Assembly: GCA_022843325.1 (NCBI GenBank)
Contig: JALHNV010000023.1
Span: 1 to 43,611, forward strand
DNA length: 43,611 nt
Direction: 5' to 3'
DNA from: Pseudolabrys sp.
GTDB taxonomy: Bacteria; Pseudomonadota; Alphaproteobacteria; Rhizobiales; Xanthobacteraceae
Positions 1 to 10,869 of the stretch are shown piece after piece. The position numbers and the translations under genes were made by a program. The stretch's first letter is position 1. The number at the start of each line of letters is the position of its first letter. The notes under the pieces were generated by a model. It did no database searches. It saw nothing but the letters and a program-made list of their open reading frames with translations, and had not been told where the DNA came from.

Positions 1-2
1 CG

Positions 3-710
3 CTGCGGGCCGGCGCCGGGCTCGTCACCATCGCCAGCCCGCGCGAGGCGCTGGCGGTCACTGCCGCCTCAAACCTGGCGGTCATGGTGCGGCCGGTCGA
101 CGGCGCGGCCGAGCTGGCCGAGTTCCTCGCCGATACCCGGCGCAACGCCGTCGTGCTGGGGCCGGGCGGTGGCGTCGGCGGGGTCATGCAGGATCAGGTG
201 AGGGCGGCGCTGGCCAGTGCAGCCGCCGTGGTGCTGGACGCCGACGCCCTGACCAGCTTTGCGGGGGATTCAGTGGCTTTAACCCAGCTCTTGAGAAGCC
301 GCTCGGGCGACACCATCCTGACGCCGCATAAAGGCGAATTTACACGTTTATTCAATGATATATTTGAATTTAATAAACTTAATTCTAAAGTTGAAATAAC
401 GCGTGTAGCCAGCCTCAGAAGTCATGCTTTTGTCCTGTTGAAGGGCCCCGACACAGTCGTCGCGGCGCCGGATGGCAGGGCTTCCATCGCCGCTAACGCG
501 CCGCCGAGCCTCGCCACCGCTGGTTCAGGCGACGTTCTGGCCGGGATCATTGCCGGGTTGCTGGCGCAGGGCATGCCGGCCTTCGAGGCGGCCAGTGCAG
601 GCGTCTGGCTGCATGGCGAGGCGGCCAATGCGTTCGGGCCAGGCCTGATCGCCGAGGACCTCCCCGAAATGCTGCCGGCGGCCTACCGGCGGTTGTCGGC
701 GTCCGTCTAG
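3..710 (+). CDS. nnrD: ADP-dependent NAD(P)H-hydrate dehydratase, 3' part
   Basis: This is the C-terminal part of the metabolite-repair enzyme that dehydrates damaged NAD(P)H (NADHX/NADPHX) back to the working cofactor. The frame is open from base 3, so the true start and any N-terminal epimerase domain lie outside the window. Family motifs are visible: a LGPGGGVG glycine-rich stretch, DADALT, TPHKGEF, LKGPDTV and the ribokinase-like ATAGSGDVLAG near the C terminus. Between about 330 and 432, directly after TPHKGEF, codon use switches to AT-rich codons (TTA, ATA, AAT, AAA, AGA) and the loop looks longer than in relatives I remember, yet the frame is intact. The family call is firm; whether the whole gene is a bifunctional Nnr protein cannot be seen. 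Confidence 0.9.
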   Translation: MRAGAGLVTIASPREALAVTAASNLAVMVRPVDGAAELAEFLADTRRNAVVLGPGGGVGGVMQDQVRAALASAAAVVLDADALTSFAGDSVALTQLLRSRSGDTILTPHKGEFTRLFNDIFEFNKLNSKVEITRVASLRSHAFVLLKGPDTVVAAPDGRASIAANAPPSLATAGSGDVLAGIIAGLLAQGMPAFEAASAGVWLHGEAANAFGPGLIAEDLPEMLPAAYRRLSASV

Positions 711-757
711 CCCAGCGGGAACCGCGATTCAGGGGCGGGGTGTGGCAAAAGCACCTT

Positions 758-787
758 TTGTGATGCCGGCTGCGTTCGCCATGATAT
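758..787 (+). promoter_or_regulatory. Possible sigma-70 promoter of tRNA-Leu
   Basis: TTGTGA at 758-763 and TGATAT at 782-787 are separated by 18 bases and lie about 100 bases upstream of the tRNA. It is the only plausible -35/-10 pair I see in this gap. The match is moderate and the call is inference. Confidence 0.25.
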
Positions 788-888
788 AAGCCGCCGCCTG
801 CCGGGGCTTGATGGACCTTGCCTAAGCGGGCATTGCCGCGTTAAGCCCTGCCGGATTGTGGCACCAGGATCGTCCTGACTTGCCCGTT

Positions 889-973
889 GCGGGCGTGGCG
901 GAATTGGTAGACGCAGCAGGTTTAGGTCCTGCCGCCGCAAGGTGTGGGGGTTCGAGTCCCTCCGCCCGCACCA
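889..973 (+). tRNA. tRNA-Leu(UAG)
   Basis: A complete cloverleaf can be drawn. The 7-bp acceptor stem is GCGGGCG (889-895) with CGCCCGC (963-969), the discriminator is A, and the CCA (971-973) is encoded. The D arm, a 5-bp anticodon stem with loop TTTAGGT, a long class II variable arm as expected for leucine, and the TTCGAGT T-loop are all present. The anticodon TAG (923-925) reads CUA and other CUN leucine codons. It lies just upstream of the trigger factor gene on the same strand. Confidence 0.96.
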
Positions 974-1065
974 TGCCGAGGCTCGAGAGAAATTCCGACA
1001 CATCCGCTGCCGATGGCCCATGGCCGCCTTAGCGTGAGTGTCCGCAGAAAAAAGAAGTGTGAATT

Positions 1066-2418
1066 ATGCAAGTTACCGAAACTTTGTCCGAAGGCCTCAA
1101 GCGCGAATACAAGGTGGTCGTTCCGGCCGCCGAGCTCGACGCCAAAGTCACCGCGCGCCTGGACGAACTCAAGGACCGCGTTCGCATCAACGGTTTCCGT
1201 CCCGGCAAGGTGCCGGTCGCCCATTTGCGCCGCGTCTATGGCCGTTCGGCCATGGCCGAGGTGATCGAGGCGACGGTGCGCGATGCCAACAACCAGATCG
1301 TGACCGATAACGGCTTCAAGCTGGCCGCCACCCCCAAGGTGACCCTGCCGAGCGAAGAGGCCGCGATCGAGAAGCTGATCGCCGGCGCCACCGACCTCGA
1401 TTACACCATGGCGCTCGAGATCGTGCCGGTGATCGAACTGGCCGACTTCAAGAACGTCAAGCTGACCCGCCTGTCGACCGATGTCACCGACAGCGAAGTC
1501 GAGGAGGGCATCGCCCGCATCGCGGAGCAAAACAAGCCGTATAGCGCGAAGCCCGAAGGCGAGGCCGCGGCCAAGGACGATCGCGTCACGATCTCCTACG
1601 CCGGCACCATTGACGGCGTCGCGTTCGAAGGCGGCACCGGCGACGACGCCACGGTGCTGATCGGCTCCAACACCTTCATCCCCGGCTTCGAGGACCAGCT
1701 CACCGGCATCAAAACCGGCGAGACCCGCACCCTCAAGGTGACCTTTCCGGAGCACTACCAGGCCGCGCATCTCGCCGGTAAGGCGGCGGAGTTCGTGGTC
1801 ACCGCCAAGACCATCGAGTCGCCTGGCAGCGTGACGATCGATGAGGAGTTCGCCAAGTCGCTGGGTCTCGAGTCGCTCGCCAAGCTGCGCGAGGCGATCA
1901 AGGACCGCATCACCCGCGACCACGCCAACATGGCGCGCCAGAAGATGAAGCGGGCGCTGCTCGACGAACTCGACCGGCTGCACAAGTTCGAACCGCCGCC
2001 GACTCTGGTCGAGGAGGAATTCGAGCGCGTCTGGAAGACGGTGCTGTCCGAGCTGGAGACCGAGAAGAAGACCTTCGCCGATGAAAACACCACCGAAGAG
2101 AAGGCCAAGGCCGAATACCGTGCCATCGCCGAACGGCGGGTGCGGCTCGGCCTGCTGCTGGCGGAGATCGGCGAGAAGAACAATATCACGGTCACCGAGG
2201 ACGAATTGAGCCGGGCCGTCATGGACCGGGCCCGCCAGTTCGCCGGCCAGGAACAGAAGGTGTGGGACTATTACCGGCAGAACCCGCAGGCGGTTGCCGA
2301 ATTGCGGGCGCCGCTGTTCGAGGAAAAGGTGGTCGACTTCCTGGTCGAACTGGCCACCGTGACCGAAAGCAAGGTCTCCCGCGAGGAGTTGTACAAGGAA
2401 GAAGCGGAAACGGCCTGA
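1066..2418 (+). CDS. tig: Trigger factor
   Basis: Ribosome-associated chaperone and peptidyl-prolyl isomerase that meets nascent chains at the exit tunnel. The 450-aa product has the three expected parts. The N-terminal ribosome-binding domain carries the signature GFRPGKVP at residues 43-50. An FKBP-type PPIase domain spans about 170-255, beginning near [11 protein letters not shown] long helical C-terminal chaperone arm follows. Length is usual for the family and the ATG at 1066 gives the standard N terminus ([10 protein letters not shown]). It is followed after about 100 bases by clpP, then clpX and lon, the typical proteobacterial folding/proteolysis cluster. Confidence 0.97.
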   Translation: MQVTETLSEGLKREYKVVVPAAELDAKVTARLDELKDRVRINGFRPGKVPVAHLRRVYGRSAMAEVIEATVRDANNQIVTDNGFKLAATPKVTLPSEEAAIEKLIAGATDLDYTMALEIVPVIELADFKNVKLTRLSTDVTDSEVEEGIARIAEQNKPYSAKPEGEAAAKDDRVTISYAGTIDGVAFEGGTGDDATVLIGSNTFIPGFEDQLTGIKTGETRTLKVTFPEHYQAAHLAGKAAEFVVTAKTIESPGSVTIDEEFAKSLGLESLAKLREAIKDRITRDHANMARQKMKRALLDELDRLHKFEPPPTLVEEEFERVWKTVLSELETEKKTFADENTTEEKAKAEYRAIAERRVRLGLLLAEIGEKNNITVTEDELSRAVMDRARQFAGQEQKVWDYYRQNPQAVAELRAPLFEEKVVDFLVELATVTESKVSREELYKEEAETA

Positions 2419-2430
2419 TCCGGACCGCAC

Positions 2431-2459
2431 CTTGTGCTGGGCCTCTGGCGAAATTAGAT
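2431..2459 (+). promoter_or_regulatory. Possible heat-shock-type promoter of clpP
   Basis: CTTGTG (2431-2436) and TTAGAT (2454-2459) are 17 bases apart, about 60 bases before clpP. The CTTG core resembles the -35 element recognised by alphaproteobacterial RpoH, while the -10 match is weak. Heat-shock control of clpP is usual in this group; this particular site is inference. Confidence 0.25.
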
Positions 2460-2521
2460 CATCCCGGCGCGCTTAAGGCTAAGCTTGCCTGGCCTTTTGT
2501 GATTCGCGTCAAGGAGCCGAT

Positions 2522-3160
2522 ATGCGAGATCCCGTCGATACCTATATGAACTACCTGGTCCCGATGGTGGTCGAACAGACCAACCGGGGCGAACGATCCT
2601 ACGATATATACTCGCGGCTCCTGAAAGAGCGGATCATCTTCATCACCGGTCCGATCGAGGACGGGGTGGCGACGTTGATCGTCGCTCAGTTGCTGTTTCT
2701 GGAAGCGGAAAATCCGAAGAAAGAAATCTCGATGTACATCAACTCGCCGGGCGGGGTGGTGACTTCGGGCATGGCGATCTACGACACGATGCAGTTCGTG
2801 CGTCCGCCGGTGTCGACGCTGTGCGTCGGCCAGGCCGCCTCGATGGGTTCGCTGCTGCTTGCTGCCGGCGCCAAGGGCCAGCGCTTCGCGCTGCCGAACG
2901 CCCGCATCATGGTGCATCAGCCGTCCGGCGGGTTCCAGGGCCAGGCGACCGACATCATGTTGCACGCGCAGGAAATCCTGAACCTGAAGAAGCGGCTGAA
3001 CGAAATCTATGTTCATCACACCGGCCAGTCGCTGAAGAAGATCGAGGATGCGCTGGAGCGTGACTACTTCCTCACCGCCGAAGCGGCGCGCGACTTCGGC
3101 CTCGTCGACAAGGTCATCGACCGGCGGCCGGAGGAAATGCTTCCCAAACCGGTCAGCTGA
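2522..3160 (+). CDS. clpP: ATP-dependent Clp protease proteolytic subunit
   Basis: Serine protease that forms the tetradecameric chamber of ClpXP/ClpAP. The 212-aa product shows the catalytic triad: Ser107 in GQAASMG, His132 in MVHQP and Asp181 in RDYFLT, with the same spacing as the E. coli triad (25 and 49 residues). INSPGG and the handle-helix region are also present. The start ATG follows an AAGGAG ribosome-binding site about 6 bases upstream. The partner unfoldase ClpX lies 279 bases downstream on the same strand. In alphaproteobacteria ClpXP degrades cell-cycle regulators such as CtrA, so this pair is normally essential. Confidence 0.98.
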   Translation: MRDPVDTYMNYLVPMVVEQTNRGERSYDIYSRLLKERIIFITGPIEDGVATLIVAQLLFLEAENPKKEISMYINSPGGVVTSGMAIYDTMQFVRPPVSTLCVGQAASMGSLLLAAGAKGQRFALPNARIMVHQPSGGFQGQATDIMLHAQEILNLKKRLNEIYVHHTGQSLKKIEDALERDYFLTAEAARDFGLVDKVIDRRPEEMLPKPVS

Positions 3161-3250
3161 TCGCATTGGCGGGCTGCCTCACGGACGCCAAAAGGTGCGC
3201 GGATAAGCCCCGGAGACCACGTTTTCGGGGTTGTGGAGAGCTTGGTATCG

Positions 3251-3265
3251 TTAACAGAATGTTGA
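3251..3265 (+). promoter_or_regulatory. CtrA-like half-conserved box upstream of clpX
   Basis: TTAA (3251-3254), seven bases, then TTGA (3262-3265) matches the CtrA consensus TTAA-N7-TTAA with one mismatch. It lies about 180 bases upstream of the clpX start. The match could be chance in an AT-richer intergenic stretch. Confidence 0.2.
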
Positions 3266-3439
3266 TTATCACGTCGTTAGCATGCTTCGCTTAGGATGCT
3301 GCGGGTTTGGTAGGGTAGGCAGGCCGCCCGCGAAAGGCCGCCGTGCTGGTGTTCCGGCGCGAAACTTGCTTCGTTCGTTAGGGCGGGATTTCAGCCCGGC
3401 CGACCTCGGAGACGACGAACGATTGTGACGGAGAATGGA

Positions 3440-4717
3440 ATGAGCAAAGTCGGCGGCAGCGATTCCAAGAACACCCTCTACTGCTCATTCTGCGGCAAGA
3501 GCCAGCACGAGGTGCGCAAGCTCATCGCCGGGCCGACCGTGTTCATCTGCGACGAATGCGTCGAGTTGTGCATGGACATCATCCGTGAGGAGAACAAATC
3601 CTCGCTGGTGAAGTCGCGCGACGGTATTCCGACGCCGAAGGAAATCTGCAAGGTCCTGGACGATTATGTGATCGGTCAGATGCATGCCAAGCGCGTGCTC
3701 TCGGTCGCCGTGCACAACCACTACAAGCGCCTCAATCACCAGACCAAGCACAACGACGTCGAACTGGCGAAGTCGAACATCCTGCTGATCGGGCCGACCG
3801 GCTCGGGCAAGACGCTGCTGGCACAGACGCTGGCGCGCATTCTCGACGTGCCGTTCACGATGGCCGACGCCACCACGCTGACCGAAGCCGGCTATGTCGG
3901 CGAGGACGTGGAGAACATCATTCTCAAGCTGCTGCAGGCGGCCGACTACAATGTCGAGCGGGCTCAGCGCGGTATCGTCTACATCGACGAAATCGACAAG
4001 ATCTCGCGCAAGTCCGATAATCCGTCGATCACCCGTGATGTGTCGGGCGAGGGCGTGCAGCAGGCGCTGCTGAAGATCATGGAAGGCACCGTCGCGTCGG
4101 TGCCGCCGCAGGGCGGTCGCAAGCATCCGCAGCAGGAATTCCTGCAGGTCGATACCACCAACATCCTGTTCGTCTGCGGCGGCGCCTTCTCGGGGCTGGA
4201 CAAGATCATCTCCTCGCGCGGCCGCTCCACCTCGATCGGCTTCGGCGCCCGCGTCGCGGCGCCGGAAGACCGCAAGCAGGGCGAAATCTTCCGGGAGGTC
4301 GAACCTGAAGATCTGCTGAAATACGGCCTGATCCCGGAGTTCGTCGGCCGCCTGCCGGTGGTCGCCACGCTTGAGGACCTGGACGAAGCCTCGCTGAAGA
4401 AGATCCTGGTCGAGCCGAAAAATGCACTGGTGAAACAGTACCAGCGTCTGTTCGAAATGGAGTCGATCGACCTGACGCTGGCGGAAGAGGCGCTCGGCGC
4501 CATCGCCCGCAAGGCGATCGAACGCAAGACCGGCGCGCGCGGCCTGCGATCGATCATGGAAACGATCCTGCTGGACACCATGTTCGACCTGCCAAGCCTG
4601 GAAGGCGTGGAGGAGGTGGTGATTTCGAAAGAAGTCGTCGAAGGAACCGCCCGGCCGCTCTATATCTACGCCGACCGCAGCGACCGCACCGCCGAGCAGG
4701 GTAGCGCCAGCGCCTGA
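3440..4717 (+). CDS. clpX: ATP-dependent Clp protease ATP-binding subunit ClpX
   Basis: AAA+ unfoldase that recognises substrates and threads them into ClpP. The 425-aa product has the N-terminal C4 zinc-binding domain (Cys15, 18, 37, 40), Walker A GPTGSGKT (118-125), pore loop GYVG (151-154), Walker B ending in YIDEID, the RKH loop (227-229) and the sensor-2 region with GARGLRS. The ATG at 3440 is chosen because it gives the conserved [11 protein letters not shown] terminus and has GGAGA upstream; an in-frame GTG at 3425 would add only five residues. It is followed by a GC-rich hairpin and a long leader before lon. Confidence 0.97.
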   Translation: MSKVGGSDSKNTLYCSFCGKSQHEVRKLIAGPTVFICDECVELCMDIIREENKSSLVKSRDGIPTPKEICKVLDDYVIGQMHAKRVLSVAVHNHYKRLNHQTKHNDVELAKSNILLIGPTGSGKTLLAQTLARILDVPFTMADATTLTEAGYVGEDVENIILKLLQAADYNVERAQRGIVYIDEIDKISRKSDNPSITRDVSGEGVQQALLKIMEGTVASVPPQGGRKHPQQEFLQVDTTNILFVCGGAFSGLDKIISSRGRSTSIGFGARVAAPEDRKQGEIFREVEPEDLLKYGLIPEFVGRLPVVATLEDLDEASLKKILVEPKNALVKQYQRLFEMESIDLTLAEEALGAIARKAIERKTGARGLRSIMETILLDTMFDLPSLEGVEEVVISKEVVEGTARPLYIYADRSDRTAEQGSASA

Positions 4718-4727
4718 TGCACGCTCC

Positions 4728-4750
4728 GGTTCCCCGCGCCGCGGGGAACC
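4728..4750 (+). terminator. GC-rich hairpin after clpX
   Basis: GGTTCCCCGC (4728-4737) pairs perfectly with GCGGGGAACC (4741-4750) around a three-base loop, starting 10 bases after the clpX stop codon. No T-run follows, so it may be a weak terminator or an RNA-stabilising 3' hairpin. Confidence 0.5.
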
Positions 4751-4784
4751 CGGCCTTGCCGCGGCGAATCGCGGCTATTGGGCC

Positions 4785-4813
4785 CTTGAAACGCCTTTAC
4801 GCAGCATCTTAAC
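4785..4813 (+). promoter_or_regulatory. Possible heat-shock (RpoH-type) promoter of lon
   Basis: CTTGAA at 4785-4790 is an exact match to the alphaproteobacterial RpoH -35 element. CTTAAC lies 17 bases downstream at 4808-4813 and is only a partial match to the expected -10. The position fits a heat-shock promoter for lon. Confidence 0.35.
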
Positions 4814-5049
4814 CGGAAACATGCCGGTTACTTGCGGACCCTCGGGGGTCATCTTACGTATAGCGTTCGTAACTGACTGGCGTACCAAAGATCGTAGTTT
4901 CCGACTGGGCAAGGGGCGCGTACCCTTCCGACAAGCGTGGAGCCGACTCAGAGGCGTTCCGCTACCGTTGCCCATCTCTCTGGCACTGTTGTCCGATGCC
5001 GCAACCGGCGGGTCTGGCGGCAGGGGCACAACAGAAAAGGACCGGCCCA

Positions 5050-7488
<2,439 letters not shown>

Positions 7489-7512
7489 GCGGCTGTCGAC
7501 GAACCGACAAGG

Positions 7513-7540
7513 AAACGGCGCCCGCGAGGGCGCCGTTTTC
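7513..7540 (+). terminator. Rho-independent terminator of lon
   Basis: AAACGGCGCCC (7513-7523) pairs perfectly with GGGCGCCGTTT (7528-7538) around a GCGA tetraloop and ends in TTTT. It lies 24 bases after the lon stop codon. Confidence 0.85.
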
Positions 7541-7606
7541 GTTTGATCCGGCTCTGTTACCCTAAGCTTGCCTCGCTACGCCGAAAGGCGATACACCGTC
7601 GCCAGC

Positions 7607-7682
7607 GGGCGATTAGCTCAGTTGGTAGAGCGCCTCCTTTACACGGAGGATGTCGGCGGTTCGAGTCCGTCATCGCCCACCA
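7607..7682 (+). tRNA. tRNA-Val(UAC)
   Basis: A full 76-base cloverleaf with encoded CCA. The acceptor stem is GGGCGAT (7607-7613) with ATCGCCC (7672-7678). The D arm contains AGCTCAGTTGGTAGAGC. The anticodon stem CCTCC/GGAGG encloses TTTACAC, and the T-loop is TTCGAGT. The anticodon TAC (7640-7642) reads GUA and other valine codons. It sits between the lon terminator and the convergent DUF815 gene. Confidence 0.96.
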
Positions 7683-7717
7683 GCTCCGTGCGCTGTCCCG
7701 TGCCGGCGCGCGGTCTG

Positions 7718-8665
7718 CTAGGAGCGATGCCCGGCTTTCAACTCGACCCCGAGCCGGCCGGCCAGGTCCTGCACGAACTGCCAGGCCACACGGCCGGAGC
7801 GCGAGCCGCGCGTCGTCGACCATTCCAGTGCATCGCGGTGCAGCTGCTCGCCTTCCGCCGGAATCTTGTGATGGGTGACATAGCTGTCGACCATGGCGAG
7901 GTATTCGTCCTGGCTGCAGCGGTGGAAGCCGAGCCACAGGCCGAAACGATCCGACAGCGACACCTTTTCTTCGACCGCTTCGCCCGGGTTGATGCCGGTC
8001 GAGCGCTCGTTCTCGATCATGTCGCGCGACATCAGATGGCGCCGGTTCGAGGTGGCGTAGAAGATCACGTTGTCCGGCCGGCCTTCGATGCCGCCTTCCA
8101 GCACTGCCTTCAGCGACTTGTAGGTGGTGTCGTCGTTGTCGAACGAGAGGTCGTCGCAGAACACGATGAAGCGGTAGCGCGAGGCGCGCGTGATCGCCAT
8201 CAGTTCGGGCAGGCTTTCGATATCCTCGCGATGGATCTCGATCAGCTTCAGCGGGCCGTTCTTGCTGGCGCGCGCAAAGTCGTCATTGACCGTGGCGTGG
8301 GAGGCTTTGACCAGCGATGACTTGCCCATGCCGCGGGCGCCCCACAGCAGCGCATTGTTGGCCGGCAGCCCCTTGGCGAAACGCTCTGTGTTTTCCAGCA
8401 GCAGGTCGCGCACCCGGTCGACGCCCTTGAGAAGCGACATGTCGACGCGGTTGACGCGCGCCACCGGCGCCAGCCGGCCGTCCGGGTGCCAGACAAAGGC
8501 ATCGGCCCGGTCAAGATCGGGTGCGGCCTTCTGCGCGGGCGTCAGCCGCTCCAGTGCGACGGCGATCCGCTCCAGCAGGGCGGCGTCGGGGAGCGTTCCG
8601 GCGTTCGGCTTGGTTCGGGCCTTGGAACTGGATTTGGCCTGGGACTTCGTTTTAGGCTTGCGCAT
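7718..8665 (-). CDS. DUF815-family AAA+ ATPase
   Basis: A 315-aa predicted ATPase of the DUF815/COG2607 family, whose function is not established. After a Lys/Ser-rich, probably disordered N terminus (about 25 residues) it has a helical region and the sequence VDMSLLKGVDRVRDLL. Then come a Walker A motif GARGMGKSS, a Walker B-like FIVFCDDLSFD and a TSNRRHL sensor-like segment. It reads convergently toward tRNA-Val and is divergent from yajC, so it probably has its own promoter in the 8666-8877 gap. The family assignment is from recognition of its characteristic motifs. Confidence 0.85.
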   Translation of the reverse strand: MRKPKTKSQAKSSSKARTKPNAGTLPDAALLERIAVALERLTPAQKAAPDLDRADAFVWHPDGRLAPVARVNRVDMSLLKGVDRVRDLLLENTERFAKGLPANNALLWGARGMGKSSLVKASHATVNDDFARASKNGPLKLIEIHREDIESLPELMAITRASRYRFIVFCDDLSFDNDDTTYKSLKAVLEGGIEGRPDNVIFYATSNRRHLMSRDMIENERSTGINPGEAVEEKVSLSDRFGLWLGFHRCSQDEYLAMVDSYVTHHKIPAEGEQLHRDALEWSTTRGSRSGRVAWQFVQDLAGRLGVELKAGHRS

Positions 8666-8774
8666 GCGGGCTACTTTCGACGATTGCGCTGCTCTTAGCG
8701 GGGCCGTCCCGCCGCCGCAAGCCGGGGCGCCCGGAAACCGCCCGAAATGGCCGGTTTCTGGGGGTGTTGCGGCG

Positions 8775-8802
8775 TTGCAATTGGGACGGCGGCCGCTATA
8801 GT
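8775..8802 (+). promoter_or_regulatory. Sigma-70-like promoter of the yajC-secD-secF operon
   Basis: TTGCAA (8775-8780) and TATAGT (8797-8802) are 16 bases apart. Each matches the -35 or -10 consensus at most positions, about 75 bases before the yajC start. This is the best promoter-like sequence seen by eye in the window. Confidence 0.5.
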
Positions 8803-8877
8803 CCGCGCGAAATTAAGCCCGCCAAGGCCGCGTCTGGGGACGCTGGCCGGCGCTTTGAGAAACCAAGGGAAGCTGAG

Positions 8878-9219
8878 ATGTTTATTACGCCGGCATATGC
8901 GCAATTCGGCGGGGGCGGCGACGGCAACGTGTTGATGTCGCTTCTCCCTTTCGTGCTGATTTTCGTCATCATGTATTTCCTGATCCTGCGGCCGCAGCAG
9001 AAGCGGGTGAAGGCGCACCAGGAGATGGTCAAAAATGTCCGGCGCGGCGATACCGTGGTCACCAATGGCGGCATGATCGGCAAGGTCACCAAAGTGGTCG
9101 ATGACGATTATATCGAGGTCGAGATTGCGGATGACGTGCGCATTCGCCAGATGCGTCAGATGATCACTGACGTTCGCGCCAAGGGTGAGCCGGTGAAGGA
9201 CGAAGCCGCGGCCAAGTAG
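8878..9219 (+). CDS. yajC: Preprotein translocase subunit YajC
   Basis: Small accessory subunit of the SecDF-YajC complex in the inner membrane. The 113-aa product has a short N terminus (MFITPAYAQ) and a single transmembrane helix at about 22-40 (LLPFVLIFVIMYFLILRPQ). The family's RPQQKR motif comes next, followed by the cytoplasmic KNVRRGDTVVTNGGMIG segment. The ATG at 8878, with GGGAAG upstream, gives the usual start; the frame is open further upstream but without family similarity. It is the first gene of an operon with secD (43-base gap) and secF. Confidence 0.95.
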   Translation: MFITPAYAQFGGGGDGNVLMSLLPFVLIFVIMYFLILRPQQKRVKAHQEMVKNVRRGDTVVTNGGMIGKVTKVVDDDYIEVEIADDVRIRQMRQMITDVRAKGEPVKDEAAAK

Positions 9220-9261
9220 GCCGGCTTCTATTCGAGCCCCGATCGGGCCATCAAGGATACC

Positions 9262-10860
9262 ATGTTCTATTACACGCGGTGGAAAGCGGCGGCGATTGTG
9301 CTCTCGGCATTCGTCGTGTGCATGTTCGCGTTTCCGAACCTCCTGCCGGAGAAGACCGTGGAGAGCTGGCCCAAATGGGCGCAGCGCCACATCGTTCTGG
9401 GCCTCGATCTGCAGGGCGGCTCGCACATCCTGCTCGAGGTTGACAGCAATTTCGTCCGCCGGGAGCAGGTGGAGAATGTGCGCGACGACGTGCGCCGCGT
9501 GCTGCGCGAAGCGCGTATCGGCTATACCGGCCTGGTGGTGCGGGGCAATACAGTCGAAGTTCGCATCCGCGAAAACGCCAGCATCGAGCCGGCGCTGGTC
9601 AAGTTGCGCGAACTGTCGCAGCCCCTGGGAGGCATTCTTGCCGGCTCGACGCAGCGCAATATCGATGTCTCTGCGGATGGCAATCTGATCCGCCTGACTG
9701 TCAACGAAGCGGCCATTCAGGATCGGATCCGGCAGTCGGTCGAACAGTCAATCCAGATCATCGAGCGCCGCGTTAACGAGCTCGGCACCGTCGAGCCGCT
9801 GATCCAGCGCCAGGGCGCCGACCGCGTGCTGGTGCAGGTGCCGGGCTTGCAGGATCCGACCCGCCTCAAGGAATTGCTCGGCCGGACCGCCAAGCTGGAC
9901 TTCCGCATGGTGGATTCTTCAATATCGCCCGAGCAGGCGGTGCAGGGCCGCGTTTCGGCCGAATCGGAAGTCCTTTACAGCTCGACCGCGCCGAAAACTC
10001 CCTATGTGATCGAACGGCGCGTCCTGGTTTCGGGCAGCGAGCTCACCGACGCGCAGCCGGGCTTCGACCAGCGCACCAACGAACCGATCGTTTCGTTCCG
10101 TTTCAATTCTGCGGGCGCACGCCGTTTCGCTCAGGCAACCCAGGAAAACGTCGGGCGGCCGTTCGCCATCGTGCTGGACAACGAAGTGATCTCGGCCCCG
10201 GTCATCCGCGAGCCGATCATTGGCGGTTCCGGTCAGATTTCGGGCAGCTTTACCGTCCAGAGCGCCAACGATCTCGCCATTCTGCTGCGAGCCGGCGCCT
10301 TGCCGGCGCCGCTGACCATCATGGAAGAGCGCACCGTCGGCCCGGGTCTCGGCCAGGACTCGATCGAAAGCGGCAAGATGGCGTCTTATATCGGCGCCGC
10401 GCTGGTCGTCATCTTCATGATCGCCACTTACGGATTGTTCGGCGTCTTCGCCAACATCGCCGTCGCGATCAATGTCTGCATGATATTCGGCGTCCTGTCG
10501 TTGCTCAACGCCACTCTGACATTGCCGGGGATCGCGGGTATCGTTTTGACCGTCGGCATCGCCGTCGATTCCAACGTGCTGATCTATGAGCGTATCCGTG
10601 AAGAGGTGAGGGCCGGCCGAACGGCGATCAACGCCATCGATGCGGGCTTCAGCCGCGCGCTTTCGACGATTCTCGATTCCAACATCACCACCTTCATCGC
10701 CGCCGCGGTGCTCTTCTATATCGGCACCGGACCGGTGCGCGGGTTCGCGGTGACGCTCGGCATCGGTATTCTGACCACGGTGTTCACCGCATTCACCGTG
10801 ACGCGGCTGATCGTTGCCACCTGGGTCCGCTGGCGGCGCCCGAAACACGTGCCCATTTAG
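9262..10860 (+). CDS. secD: Protein translocase subunit SecD
   Basis: Membrane component that uses the proton gradient to pull exported proteins through SecYEG on the periplasmic side. The 532-aa product has an N-terminal transmembrane helix, the signature GLDLQGG (47-53), a large periplasmic P1 domain and then five C-terminal transmembrane segments of the RND type. Conserved GIAVDSNVLIYERIREE and SNITTFIAA motifs are visible in the membrane part. Length is normal for an alphaproteobacterium. It lies between yajC and secF on the same strand with short gaps. Confidence 0.97.
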   Translation: MFYYTRWKAAAIVLSAFVVCMFAFPNLLPEKTVESWPKWAQRHIVLGLDLQGGSHILLEVDSNFVRREQVENVRDDVRRVLREARIGYTGLVVRGNTVEVRIRENASIEPALVKLRELSQPLGGILAGSTQRNIDVSADGNLIRLTVNEAAIQDRIRQSVEQSIQIIERRVNELGTVEPLIQRQGADRVLVQVPGLQDPTRLKELLGRTAKLDFRMVDSSISPEQAVQGRVSAESEVLYSSTAPKTPYVIERRVLVSGSELTDAQPGFDQRTNEPIVSFRFNSAGARRFAQATQENVGRPFAIVLDNEVISAPVIREPIIGGSGQISGSFTVQSANDLAILLRAGALPAPLTIMEERTVGPGLGQDSIESGKMASYIGAALVVIFMIATYGLFGVFANIAVAINVCMIFGVLSLLNATLTLPGIAGIVLTVGIAVDSNVLIYERIREEVRAGRTAINAIDAGFSRALSTILDSNITTFIAAAVLFYIGTGPVRGFAVTLGIGILTTVFTAFTVTRLIVATWVRWRRPKHVPI

Positions 10861-10869
10861 GATTAGTCC

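Larger units (their letters stand above)
4718..5049 (+). other. 332-bp clpX-lon intergenic leader with several inverted repeats
   Basis: This gap contains no gene I can support. After the clpX hairpin it has a heat-shock-like motif pair: CTTGAA at 4785-4790 and CTTAAC at 4808-4813, spacing 17. Three small inverted repeats follow: AACCGG/CCGGTT near 4811-4829, GACCC/GGGTC near 4838-4851 and AAGGG/CCCTT near 4911-4927. If transcription starts just after the motif pair, lon mRNA would have a structured leader of about 220 bases. That is inference. Confidence 0.35.
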
